Source: PGYR01 sp041675005
Lineage (GTDB): Bacteria > Bacteroidota > Ignavibacteria > Kapaibacteriales > UBA2268
NCBI GenBank assembly: GCA_041675005.1
Contig: JBAYUQ010000018.1
Span: 4,098-68,097 of the forward strand
Reading direction: 5' to 3'
Length of the DNA: 64,000 nt
How positions within the stretch are numbered: the first letter of the stretch is position 1; every line of letters starts with the position of its first letter. Positions 43,846 to 52,761 of this stretch are shown one piece after another. The notes under the pieces are model-generated. The model was not told the DNA's origin. It made no database searches and saw only the letters and a list, made by a program, of their open reading frames with translations. The translations under genes and the position numbers were made by a program.

Positions 43846-44439
43846 ATGAAAAATTACGATTTAGCAATTATAGGTGGAGGGATTTCGGGTCTCTCTGCTG
43901 CTTTGATTCTCTCAGCTGGTATCAAAGATAACGAAAGTTTGAAAGATAAAACCATCGCCATATTTGATGCAGGTGGCTCTGATGCTTTGAAAGCAAAGTT
44001 CTTCAATGCACCCGGAGTAAAGCAGGGAGCATCTGGCAAGAAAGCAATCAAGAAACTAGTAGAGCAAGTACAAAGTTATGGTATTGCTAAATTCCATGAT
44101 AGCAGAATTACCGAAATAGTGAAAGGGGAAGACTCGTTCATTATCAAAACGAAAAAGGATAAAGAATACTCAGCAACTAATCTATTGCTAGCTACTGGCT
44201 TCAGAAGTTGGGATATAAAAGGACTAGAATTACCAATCAAACCTTTCACAAGAACAGACAATAGCTCCAGAGTAGCACTAGAACACACCGAGTACAAAGT
44301 CAGTGATAATATCTACGTCTGCGGTTTACTTGCAGATGTTAGCTCCCATTACCCAATAGTAGCAGGCACTGGTGCTCAAGCGGCTATCAATATTATGCAC
44401 GATTGGACTGGCGAGTGGATAGTTATTCACGATAAGTAG
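43846..44439 (+). CDS. FAD-dependent oxidoreductase, short thioredoxin-reductase-like
   Basis: 197 residues. Dinucleotide-binding G-G-G-I-S-G-L at 10-16 and a C-terminal V-A-G-T-G-A-Q-A-A FAD motif. At this length it lacks the central NADPH domain of full thioredoxin reductases, so it is either a distinct short family (many FCB genomes carry such proteins) or a truncation. Upstream lies a partial copy of its own 5' end. Reaction unknown. Confidence 0.72.
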   Translation: MKNYDLAIIGGGISGLSAALILSAGIKDNESLKDKTIAIFDAGGSDALKAKFFNAPGVKQGASGKKAIKKLVEQVQSYGIAKFHDSRITEIVKGEDSFIIKTKKDKEYSATNLLLATGFRSWDIKGLELPIKPFTRTDNSSRVALEHTEYKVSDNIYVCGLLADVSSHYPIVAGTGAQAAINIMHDWTGEWIVIHDK

Positions 44440-44453
44440 GATACTACGATTCT

Positions 44454-44856
44454 AATTAGATGTCACAGCGAGGACGGAAAGGACGTGCTTGCCAAGCCAG
44501 AGGCATGGGTAATCTCTTTCGTCTAAATCACCGGTTAATTGGATTTACAGAAATCGTAGAGACGTATTGCATACGTCTCAAATTCCTAAGCTCCTTGTTA
44601 ATACGTCACTCAGAGGACACGCAGTGTCCGAAGAGTCCAGGAGAACTGAGACAGTTTAATTTATATGGGACTAAAGTCCAAGTGGTTTTGCAATGATTCG
44701 CTATCCGTTGGCTAAAGCCAACGGCAATACATCGAACTATGCTACTTTGGAGGAGCTGTCAGAACTTGTTCTGACTGAGGAGGATGAAATGCGTTCATTA
44801 ATTATTCCTTTTGAGACTGCCACGTCGCTTCGCTTCTCGCAGTGACACATCTAATT
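44454..44856. repeat. Nested-palindrome repeat island
   Basis: Bounded by imperfect inverted repeats (AATTAGATGT-CAC-GCGAG type) at 44454-44473 and 44835-44856. Inside are perfect short hairpins: GAGACGTAT/ATACGTCTC (44559-44579), GGACAC/GTGTCC (44615-44629), GGACT/AGTCC (44668-44679), CCGTTGGCT/AGCCAACGG (44705-44724), GTCAGAAC/GTTCTGAC (44758-44775). The higher GC and lack of a convincing gene suggest a non-coding repeat cluster like REP-type elements of FCB genomes. The rest of 44440-45024 holds nothing else I can support. Confidence 0.7.
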
Positions 44857-45024
44857 AAATCCTCAAAAGACTATCGCCAAATCATTCCACCATCATAACC
44901 AGTATTACCTTCATTTTCTATGAATAAATCCTAACTAATAACTTCCGTTTGTAGTTCTCGAAATTCTTTTGGATATTTGTCTTATTGAAGTCCACCTCTC
45001 TTCAATATTAAAATAATACTAATT

Positions 45025-46092
45025 ATGAATAAGTTCAAAAGGATAATCCATATAGATATGGATGCATTCTTTGCATCAGTAGAGCAAAGAGATAATCCCG
45101 CACTCAGAGGTAAACCTATAGCCGTTGGGGGGATGCACCGAGGAGTAGTGGCTGCCGCTAGCTACGAAGCTCGCAAATTTGGTGTTCGTTCCGCTATGCC
45201 ATCGCACCAAGCACTCAAACTATGCCCTCATCTTATATTTGTCAATGGACATTATAATGCCTACAAAGAGGCCTCAAATAAGGTCATGAAGATCCTGCGT
45301 CAATACACAGAACTAATAGAGCAAGTCTCAATAGACGAAGCATATATTGATATAACCGACTACAAACCCGACGAAGTAACCGCCAAAGAAGTAGCAATTG
45401 AAATCCGTAAGAAGATAAAAAAGGAAGTAAATCTCACCGCTTCGGCAGGTATTTCTTTCACTAAGTTCTTAGCAAAAGTCGCATCGGATTGTAATAAACC
45501 TGATGGCTATTTTGTTATCCATCCTAATAAAGCTGAACTATTCGTTAAGCAATTAGCAGTAGAGAAAATCCCAGGTGTGGGTAATGTGAATAAGCAAAGG
45601 CTTAACAAAGCTGGTATATACAAGGGTGAAGATATTCTAAAAAAAGGAAAGATAAATATGGCTTTGGAGTTCGGGAAAACGGGAGTGTATTTATACAATC
45701 AAGTTACTTTCTCCCACAATAGCCCAGTGATACCTAAGCGTTTACGAAAATCTGTAGGCAAGGAACGTACTTTCAACGAGAATATAGAAGACCATGATGA
45801 AATGCTAGACAAACTACACGGTATAATCGAAAAGTTAGCAGAATTACTTGAGAAAAAGAATATAGCAGGGAAGACTATAACCCTGAAAATAAAGTACCAC
45901 AACTTTGTAGTGAATACTAGAAGCAAGACTATGGACGAATATATATCCACCACACCCGAAATGTACAATGCTATCTACGAACTATTGCGAATGCCGAATT
46001 TCCCTGATGAACCTGTCCGACTTTTGGGAGTGCAGTTGTCAAACTTGAATATTAACAAGAATGAGAGCCGGCAATTGTTGCTGGATTTTTGA
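45025..46092 (+). CDS. dinB: DNA polymerase IV (Y-family)
   Basis: 355 residues, normal size. Catalytic Asp11/Asp13 in H-I-D-M-D-A-F-F with the steric-gate Phe, and S-I-D-E-A-Y (Asp104, Glu105). Helix-hairpin-helix and little-finger regions follow. It copies past lesions. Lies after the repeat island and alone in its direction. Confidence 0.94.
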   Translation: MNKFKRIIHIDMDAFFASVEQRDNPALRGKPIAVGGMHRGVVAAASYEARKFGVRSAMPSHQALKLCPHLIFVNGHYNAYKEASNKVMKILRQYTELIEQVSIDEAYIDITDYKPDEVTAKEVAIEIRKKIKKEVNLTASAGISFTKFLAKVASDCNKPDGYFVIHPNKAELFVKQLAVEKIPGVGNVNKQRLNKAGIYKGEDILKKGKINMALEFGKTGVYLYNQVTFSHNSPVIPKRLRKSVGKERTFNENIEDHDEMLDKLHGIIEKLAELLEKKNIAGKTITLKIKYHNFVVNTRSKTMDEYISTTPEMYNAIYELLRMPNFPDEPVRLLGVQLSNLNINKNESRQLLLDF

Positions 46093-46190
46093 GAGAAGTA
46101 TAAAGTTTTCTAGACCTTTTTTGTATCCATTTCGAAAATGATGTGTTATTTGGTTAGAAATGATTTTTAACAAATTTTTAGGTAACACAA

Positions 46191-46601
46191 ATGAAAAAGT
46201 ATTTTATCCAATTGGCAGTGATTTTATTTACTGTAATATTAGTCTCATGTAATTGGAATCCAACCGATATCGGAAATGATAGAGGTCATAACGGTGGTGA
46301 TAATGACACAATCGTTGACTTTGATTCAACTCACAGAGAAATAATGATTTTAGATATGATTATAAATGAATCTTTTGAATTTGATAATTCTAAAATTATT
46401 CAGTTAGTATCTTCTGCAAGTCCAGATGATTCAGGAAGAAATTATACTGTAGTATTAAATTTAAGTAAGGATAATGGAATTTCATTTACTGAATTAATGT
46501 TGACATCTGCCAATCCAACATATCAAGACAATGAGATAGATATTACTATACTAAATGCATCTCCTAGGTTTGGTGCAAAAATAAGAATAGCACTTATATA
46601 G
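46191..46601 (+). CDS. Hypothetical lipoprotein
   Basis: 136 residues. Signal segment with lipobox L-V-S-C at about 17-20, then an Asn/Asp/Gly-rich linker and strands. No family recognised. Ends before a strong terminator at 46629. Confidence 0.65.
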   Translation: MKKYFIQLAVILFTVILVSCNWNPTDIGNDRGHNGGDNDTIVDFDSTHREIMILDMIINESFEFDNSKIIQLVSSASPDDSGRNYTVVLNLSKDNGISFTELMLTSANPTYQDNEIDITILNASPRFGAKIRIALI

Positions 46602-46628
46602 ATTAATCAACTCTAAAGTTTAATTATC

Positions 46629-46657
46629 AAAGCCCACTAATCAGTGGGCTTTTTTTA
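46629..46657 (+). terminator. Rho-independent terminator
   Basis: AGCCCACT (46631-46638) pairs with AGTGGGCT (46643-46650), 4-base loop, followed by seven T's. Ends the lipoprotein transcript. 46658-46824 is AT-rich promoter-type sequence. Confidence 0.9.
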
Positions 46658-46824
46658 AACTTATAATTATAAAACTCTAAAAAATTGGTTAAACCCAGAA
46701 CGAAAATATTTATTTAGTCTAATTTTACTACTTTTCTGCCTTTTCTTGTGCTTAATTGTAACCAATTAGCTATATTTCGTTTTATATAGAAAAGGTTTAC
46801 GGACATTTTTCGTCAACTTTATAA

Positions 46825-49800
46825 ATGAACACACAAAAACTGAATATGAAATTCCTAAAAAGTATTATTTTTATAGCTATTTTTATCTTTACTACTAGCT
46901 CTCTTTTCTCGCAGTTTGGGAAAAACAGAGTCCAATATCAAGAGTTTGAATGGAAGTATATAGAGACAAAACACTTTGATATTTACTTCCACCAAGGGGG
47001 CGAATACTTAGCCAAATTCGCTGCTATCGAAGCAGAGCGAGCTTTGATTTCCATAGAAGATAATCTGAAGTATGACCTAAAAAGAAGAGTTACGTTTATC
47101 GTATTCAACTCACACAATCAGTTCCAACAAAATAATATTATAAACTCGTTTCTCTCTGAAAATATAGGTGGGGTTACTCAGCTCTTCAAGAATAGGATAG
47201 TAGTTCCATTCCAAGGGTCTTATACACAGTTTCGTCATGTTATTCATCACGAGTTAGTCCACGGTGTAGTGAATGATCTATTCCACGGTGGTACTTTGCA
47301 ATCCTCAATTCAGAATCGAGGATACTTCATACCGGGGTGGCTTAATGAGGGTATTTGCGAGTATTTGAGTAATAAGGGGATGGATACCAAGACCGATATG
47401 TTCATGCGAGATGTGACTATGAGCGAGGAATTGCCAGAGTTACAGAGGATTAGTGGGTATTCACAGTACAGAGTGGGGCAGACTTTCTATTGGTACGTTG
47501 CTGATAAATATGGTGAAGAGAAAGTTGCCGATTTTATAAATAGATTGTACATACATAAGAATCTAGAAATTGCATTCAAAAGTAGTTTCGATATGGACTT
47601 GAAGGAATTCAACGAGATGTGGGAACGCGATATAAAAAGAATATATTGGCCAGATTTGAGTAGATATAAATCACTTCCAGAGATTGCAAGAAGGGTCACG
47701 GACAGAGAAAAGCTGAAGAATTTCTATAATTCTGGACCTTCTATATCTCCTGACGGTAAGAAAATGGCTTTTATCTCGGAAGAAGATGGTCTATTCGTAA
47801 TAGCTGTTATGGATGATTTGAAAAAGAATAATGAGATTAGAACCTTGACTTCTAGTTTCAGAAAACAAGATTTCGAAGATTTGAATATGCTTGCTCCAGG
47901 TATATCTTGGAACCCAGATGGCTCTAAGCTTGCTATTTCGGCGAAAGCTGGCGGTCAAGATGCCGTATTTATAATGGATGCCGAAACTGGGGCGTATGAG
48001 AAACTAACTTGGGGAATCAAAGCGATTCAGTCTGTACAATGGTCACCAGATGGTGAAAAGCTGGTTTTTGTTGGCTCACAAAATGAGCAAAGTGACCTAT
48101 TTATGTATGAGTTTAAATCAAAAGCTCTGACAAAAGTCACTGACGATGTATTCAGCGATGAAGCTCCGAAGTGGGCACCCGACTCCAAAAGCGTGTATTT
48201 TATTTCCGATAGGGGAGATATGACTAATGCCAGAGTTAGCTCAAATAAGTTAGATATGTGGGATTTCAACTATAACGTAAATGAAGTATATAAAATAGAG
48301 ATTGGTTCCGAAACAGCCGAGAGAATAACCAACGACCCTCAAAACAATAAAACATCAGTCGCAGTTTCATCAGATGAGAAAAAGCTATTAATAGTTTCGG
48401 ATAAAAACGGTATTGGTAATCTGTACGAGTTTAATTTGGCTACTAAAACCTCACGTCCATTGACAAATTCTTTGCAAGAAATTACTCAAATATCGCTTTC
48501 ACCTGATGATAGTAAGGTTCTATTCGGTACTCAGATAAAGGGTGGATACGATATTTTTGAGATTGATTATCCTTTCGATAGAAAGCTAGAGATGGAAGAG
48601 CTACCGCTTACCCAATACAAGCAATCAATATTCAAGAAAGATAGTCTAATAAATGCAATTGCAAATATTGATAAAGACTTATTAGTAGAAACAGAAGATG
48701 ATAGATTAATCAGCTATGGCGATTTTAATATTGATTTTGAGAATCAAGAATTGGTGAAACCAAATGAGAAAGTTCAAAATATAGCCGAAGCTAAAGACAC
48801 GACAATCAGCAGAGATTTTAAAATAAAAGATTATGTTATCAAATTCACACCTGATTTGATATTAGCTAACCCAGGTTATAGCACATTCTTTGGGCCGCAA
48901 GGTAGCACTCAGATGCTTTTCAGTGATGAGCTGGGGAATCATCAGCTTTATTTTTCTGCGAACTTCCTAATAGATTTGAGGAATAGTAATTTCTTCGGGG
49001 CATATAGCTACTTAACTGGGATAATTGATTATCAGTTCTCGGCTTTCCAATACGCTGGGTTCGCTGCTCGTTCATTTGGGTCGCTAGAGCGATTCCGAAG
49101 CTACGGGGCTACTATTTCGTCACAATATCCTTTTGATTTGTTCAACAGGGCAGAGCTAAATATGACATTCTACAACCTCTCTAAAGCAGAGATTGGTATA
49201 GTCGGTATTCCCGAAGTTACGCGTACACTTATTGTTCCAGAGTTCAAATATGTTCACGATGATGTCCTATTCGGACTATATGGACCAAGTGAAGGAACTA
49301 GATACAATTTCAAAGCACTAATGAGCCCGAAAATATTTGATGATGGACTGAACTTCTATACTTTTGAAACGGATATTAGGTCATATCACCCAGTAAGTGA
49401 TTATATGGGGTTCGCCTTCAAATTCACTGGTGGTGCTAGTTTTGGGACTAATGCACAATCATTCTACCTAGGTGGTACTGACAATTGGCTTAATAGAACA
49501 TTCACTAATAATACATTGCCATTCGAAAATCCGGAAGATTTCGCATTTATGAACTTCAAATACCCTATGCGTGGTTTCTCAATAGCACAAAAGGGTGGAA
49601 CCAAGTATTTCGTGACGAATGCTGAGTTCCGTTTTCCTTTGCTAACTGCGCTAGTAGCTGGGCCATTACCTATACTTATACAAGGTGTTATGGGTTCTGT
49701 TTTCTTAGATGTCGGTGCAGCTTGGGATGATACTTTCAACCCAACTAGAATAGTGAATCCACTAACATTCCAAAAAGAATATGATGATTTGATGATTTCT

Positions 49801-49923
49801 TCGGGAATCGGTGTTCGTAGTTATTTCCTAGGACTACCCGTGAAAATGGATATTGCCTGGACTAAATCTTATGATAACTGGTCAACACCGCAGTATTTGT
49901 TCTCTTTAGGATATGACTTTTAG
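46825..49923 (+). CDS. Peptidase MA/TolB-propeller/outer-membrane barrel protein
   Basis: 1032 residues. A signal peptide (cut near L-F-S-Q, about 30; ATG at 46846 is an alternative start) precedes a gluzincin-like zinc peptidase: H-H-E-L-V-H at 141-146 with Glu175 in N-E-G. From about 290 to 560 there are PD40/TolB propeller blades (S-P-D-G-K-K, N-P-D-G-S-K, S-P-D-G-E-K, A-P-D-S-K). The C-terminal 340 residues look like a BamA/TamA-type outer membrane barrel (G-x-x-R-S, Y-x-Y-L/F strands, final S-L-G-Y-D-F). Probably a surface-facing protease or assembly factor; related FCB proteins share this architecture. Substrate unknown. Confidence 0.8.
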   Translation: MNTQKLNMKFLKSIIFIAIFIFTTSSLFSQFGKNRVQYQEFEWKYIETKHFDIYFHQGGEYLAKFAAIEAERALISIEDNLKYDLKRRVTFIVFNSHNQFQQNNIINSFLSENIGGVTQLFKNRIVVPFQGSYTQFRHVIHHELVHGVVNDLFHGGTLQSSIQNRGYFIPGWLNEGICEYLSNKGMDTKTDMFMRDVTMSEELPELQRISGYSQYRVGQTFYWYVADKYGEEKVADFINRLYIHKNLEIAFKSSFDMDLKEFNEMWERDIKRIYWPDLSRYKSLPEIARRVTDREKLKNFYNSGPSISPDGKKMAFISEEDGLFVIAVMDDLKKNNEIRTLTSSFRKQDFEDLNMLAPGISWNPDGSKLAISAKAGGQDAVFIMDAETGAYEKLTWGIKAIQSVQWSPDGEKLVFVGSQNEQSDLFMYEFKSKALTKVTDDVFSDEAPKWAPDSKSVYFISDRGDMTNARVSSNKLDMWDFNYNVNEVYKIEIGSETAERITNDPQNNKTSVAVSSDEKKLLIVSDKNGIGNLYEFNLATKTSRPLTNSLQEITQISLSPDDSKVLFGTQIKGGYDIFEIDYPFDRKLEMEELPLTQYKQSIFKKDSLINAIANIDKDLLVETEDDRLISYGDFNIDFENQELVKPNEKVQNIAEAKDTTISRDFKIKDYVIKFTPDLILANPGYSTFFGPQGSTQMLFSDELGNHQLYFSANFLIDLRNSNFFGAYSYLTGIIDYQFSAFQYAGFAARSFGSLERFRSYGATISSQYPFDLFNRAELNMTFYNLSKAEIGIVGIPEVTRTLIVPEFKYVHDDVLFGLYGPSEGTRYNFKALMSPKIFDDGLNFYTFETDIRSYHPVSDYMGFAFKFTGGASFGTNAQSFYLGGTDNWLNRTFTNNTLPFENPEDFAFMNFKYPMRGFSIAQKGGTKYFVTNAEFRFPLLTALVAGPLPILIQGVMGSVFLDVGAAWDDTFNPTRIVNPLTFQKEYDDLMISSGIGVRSYFLGLPVKMDIAWTKSYDNWSTPQYLFSLGYDF

Positions 49924-50240
49924 GGGGGCTGTCTCATTTTATTTGAAATATTTCTGGGAAATACCACTTCCAAAGACAAATGACATAGAATAGATAAGTG
50001 TGAGAGTCATATAAAATATCCCCTACTTATATTTAACTCCTAACGGAGAGTTATTCATACTTATACTGAACGATAAAAAACATCAAATAATTTCTTTTAG
50101 ATATATACAATATACAATTTGTATCACTATCACAGGAAACTGTTTATGTACTATATAAAAATAGTATCGTTCGTTATAAGAAAAGTTGCTAAACTTATTG
50201 CTAAACACTTTATATTTACTCAAGCCCAAAGAGGTATATA
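49924..50240. other. Intergenic boundary of the integrated island
   Basis: Begins GGGGGCTGTCTCATTTT directly after the upstream stop, a sequence like the terminal repeat of some FCB insertion sequences. Further in: a palindrome-like ATACAATATACAATTTGTAT (about 50104), the AGATATATA motif (50099-50107), and two TTGCTAAAC repeats 12 bases apart (about 50185-50205). These could be integrase arm or attachment sites; no matching right-end copy was found. Confidence 0.4.
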
Positions 50241-51449
50241 ATGAAAGCTAATATATGGGCGAAAATAAATAAGAATAGAACTAGAATCAACTTCTACATC
50301 ACAGTCGTTAATGGTATTAAAAGAAAAGGTGTAATTAATAGAACAACAATCCCTACTGGGATTGCAATAGATTTTGATTTTTGGGATATTAAGAAAAAGC
50401 AAATTAAAGATCATCCTGATAAAGAAACAATCAAGATTGATCTAGAGACTATGCTTCTTAATGTACGTTCATTCATAAATGACAATAGACGTAAGAATAT
50501 AACTATTTGGGATGTAAAGGCTCATTTTGTAGAAGTAAAGCGAGAGAAGATAGATTTTATAGATGCAGTAACCGATCTATTAAATGAATTGGAGTTAAAA
50601 AAAGAACTAAGCCCACATACTATCGCTGCACATAGGACTGACTTTAGGAGGGTAAGTAAAATACTGAAGCTGATGAATATTTCACCATCGTTAGATGAAG
50701 TAGGTGTAGAAACTTGGAAAGCAATAGAAGAGAATTGTATTTCTGATAGACTACAAAACTCTACCACAAACAATATACTAAAGAACTTTAAAAAATGGAT
50801 GAATACTTTCAAATCAAGAGACTTGGTAGATGCTAGTTTCCTCAAGGATTTAAAGAAATTAAAGGCACCCATTAAAAAATACCCCTACTTATCATTAGAA
50901 GAATTAGAAAAAATAGAGCAACTTCCTTTGGAAGATAAGAAACTAATTAAAGTACGTGATATGATATTAGTTCACAAAGATATTGGTTTGAGATGTGGTG
51001 ATTTAATGAATTTATCTGTAATTAATTTTAATTTAGAAACCAATCGAATTGAATTAATAACTAAGAAGAACAAGAGGGAATTATCATTACCAATATCTCC
51101 TACAATTTCTAATTTACTAAAGAAATATAATTATAATCTACCTACTATGTCAGCGACTAATTATAATAAAGGAATAAAAGAATTATGTAGATTAGCTGGG
51201 ATCACAGGTTCAGTCCAAACTATAAAATACATAGGTAATGAAACTATCATAAAAATGGTAGAAAAATATAAGATAATTGCTTCTCACACATTCAGAAGGT
51301 CTTTCATAACGAATGGGTTAAAGAGAGGTGTGTCTAGTAGTTCTATGATGATGTTAGTCGGTTCAACTGACGAGAAAGTTTTTACAAATTACAATTCATT
51401 AACAAAAGAAGATGCTAGTTATGAATATGCTTCGATGATGAATTCATAA
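50241..51449 (+). CDS. Tyrosine recombinase/integrase
   Basis: 402 residues: N-terminal arm-binding domain (about 1-95), SAM-like core-binding domain (100-210) and catalytic domain. Active-site residues: Arg251 in G-L-R-C-G-D, a Lys near 275, His349/Arg352 in S-H-T-F-R-R, and the nucleophile Tyr384 in F-T-N-Y. The third conserved His is Ser375 here (V-G-S-T). It resembles Bacteroides-type integrases of integrative elements and would move the island. Confidence 0.9.
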   Translation: MKANIWAKINKNRTRINFYITVVNGIKRKGVINRTTIPTGIAIDFDFWDIKKKQIKDHPDKETIKIDLETMLLNVRSFINDNRRKNITIWDVKAHFVEVKREKIDFIDAVTDLLNELELKKELSPHTIAAHRTDFRRVSKILKLMNISPSLDEVGVETWKAIEENCISDRLQNSTTNNILKNFKKWMNTFKSRDLVDASFLKDLKKLKAPIKKYPYLSLEELEKIEQLPLEDKKLIKVRDMILVHKDIGLRCGDLMNLSVINFNLETNRIELITKKNKRELSLPISPTISNLLKKYNYNLPTMSATNYNKGIKELCRLAGITGSVQTIKYIGNETIIKMVEKYKIIASHTFRRSFITNGLKRGVSSSSMMMLVGSTDEKVFTNYNSLTKEDASYEYASMMNS

Positions 51450-51511
51450 AAAAATAATTTTAGATATATAGTTTATAGATAATTTTTATAAACTAATATA
51501 GAGGTTCTTTT

Positions 51512-51844
51512 ATGAAGAACGAATTATTAACTATCAATCCAAATGTGTTGATGGAAACGGTAGAGAAGTACGCTATAGCAGCGGTAAATAGTTATTTGGA
51601 CGAGAAGTTTGGTGCGAGAGCACAATTTATTGAACAGCATAGATACTGTGGTAAGGATGAGCTAGAAGCAATTATACCCATAGGTAAACAACAAATGTCA
51701 AATAAAAGACGTATGCTGAAACCTAAAAAGTTAAATGGAAAGAATCAATATGATTTGGAATATATAAAACAATATTACCCAACTCAGGTTGAAAGCTACT
51801 ACAGAAAGAAGATGATGGAATTAGTTAGTCCTATTATTAACTAA
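51512..51844 (+). CDS. Excisionase-like DNA-binding protein
   Basis: 110 residues directly after the integrase. The region about 48-95 has a MerR/excisionase-like winged helix pattern (C-G-K-D-E-L-E-A-I-I-P-I-G-K, then Y-D-L-E-Y-I-K-Q-Y-Y). Small HTH proteins beside integrases are often recombination directionality factors. A terminator follows. Confidence 0.55.
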   Translation: MKNELLTINPNVLMETVEKYAIAAVNSYLDEKFGARAQFIEQHRYCGKDELEAIIPIGKQQMSNKRRMLKPKKLNGKNQYDLEYIKQYYPTQVESYYRKKMMELVSPIIN

Positions 51845-51858
51845 TATTAAATTAATAC

Positions 51859-51889
51859 AGGCGAATGAAAATCAATCATTCGCCTTTTT
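51859..51889. terminator. Bidirectional terminator
   Basis: AGGCGAATGA (51859-51868) pairs with TCATTCGCCT (51876-51885) around 7 bases, then T's. The stop of the convergent minus gene lies inside the stem. Confidence 0.85.
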
Positions 51890-52223
51890 CTTTATCAGCT
51901 GGATTATCGTACCAATTCATCATTTCCATAAATTCGTTATCTATTTCTTCTATTCTAACTAAAGTTCTTTCGATTTCTTTTATCCGTGAATCAACATATA
52001 TACTTTCCTTGTATGTATTAGAACAGGTACATCTTAGTTTAGATTGCTCTCTTACTAGTTCACGTCTTTTCCTCCTAATGAATTCAAGGAATGCTTCTAC
52101 TTCTTCTAATAGTGTTACATCTGCTCGTTGTATGTTCGAGTATCTGATTACATCTTTCAGTAGTAATTGGTACTCCTGATCTAGTATGCACGTAAATGAT
52201 TGTGATGTTGCTGGTTTTAACAT
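51876..52223 (-). CDS. Small helical protein A
   Basis: 115 residues, mostly helical, Arg/Glu-rich with a Cys-x-Cys (R-C-T-C). Core pattern Y-x-L-x-x-x-V-I-x-Y-S-x-I-x-x-x-D-V-x-L-x-x-E-V-x-A-F-L matches the protein at 58970 (Y-S-E-I, D-I-Y-L, D-V-N-E-F), so the two are paralogs of unknown function. Divergent or convergent with other island genes; function unknown. Confidence 0.6.
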   Translation of the reverse strand: MLKPATSQSFTCILDQEYQLLLKDVIRYSNIQRADVTLLEEVEAFLEFIRRKRRELVREQSKLRCTCSNTYKESIYVDSRIKEIERTLVRIEEIDNEFMEMMNWYDNPADKEKGE

Positions 52224-52252
52224 ATATATATATTAAGTGATATACTATATAT

Positions 52253-52570
52253 TTAAATCAATCTTAAAATGTCATACAGTTCTATAAGTTCATGGTACGT
52301 TTCTATTATTTCAAAATCATCTGTAGGATCCTTGATTAGCTTTCCATCTTCAATCTTGAATATACAATTATCCATCCAAAATATGTTCACTTCAGATGTA
52401 ACTAAAGGTAACTTTATCTTGCGATGACCATATAGCTGATTAGATAATATAAAATAATAGCAATTATCTATTCTATGGCTGTAGGATACAAGATTAGCTG
52501 TTATTAATTTAATTATACGTCTTTCAACAGATGCTTTTCCAGGGTTCCATGTAAGTGAAATCTTTGCCAT
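52253..52570 (-). CDS. Hypothetical protein
   Basis: 105 residues. Strand-rich N-terminal part with W-N-P-G-K-A, then I-L-S-N-Q-L-Y-G and an acidic helical C-terminus with Y-H-E-L-I-E-L-Y-D. No family recognised. Read in the same direction as small helical protein A, 29 bases upstream of it. Confidence 0.5.
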   Translation of the reverse strand: MAKISLTWNPGKASVERRIIKLITANLVSYSHRIDNCYYFILSNQLYGHRKIKLPLVTSEVNIFWMDNCIFKIEDGKLIKDPTDDFEIIETYHELIELYDILRLI

Positions 52571-52761
52571 TTTTATAAAATTGTTAGTTTGTCCTCAGCT
52601 ATTATATGAGATTCTCGTGAATCTGGCAAACGAATATTATAATTATGTTTGGTTCATTTTATAGATGAATTATGTATATAGAACTGTAAAGTATTTTCTA
52701 TATGTCAGCACCTTTCCTTATATTAGCATCTACAGGAAACAAATAAAATGAAAATAAGAAT

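Noticed and set aside
44460..44696. 78-codon open frame in the repeat island
   Set aside because: It runs through several perfect hairpins, has no ribosome site and reads as low-quality Arg/Ser-rich protein; best explained by the repeats.
51865..52179. Open frame opposite small helical protein A
   Set aside because: Ser/Leu-rich antisense shadow; the minus-strand frame has the paralog at 58970 and coding character.
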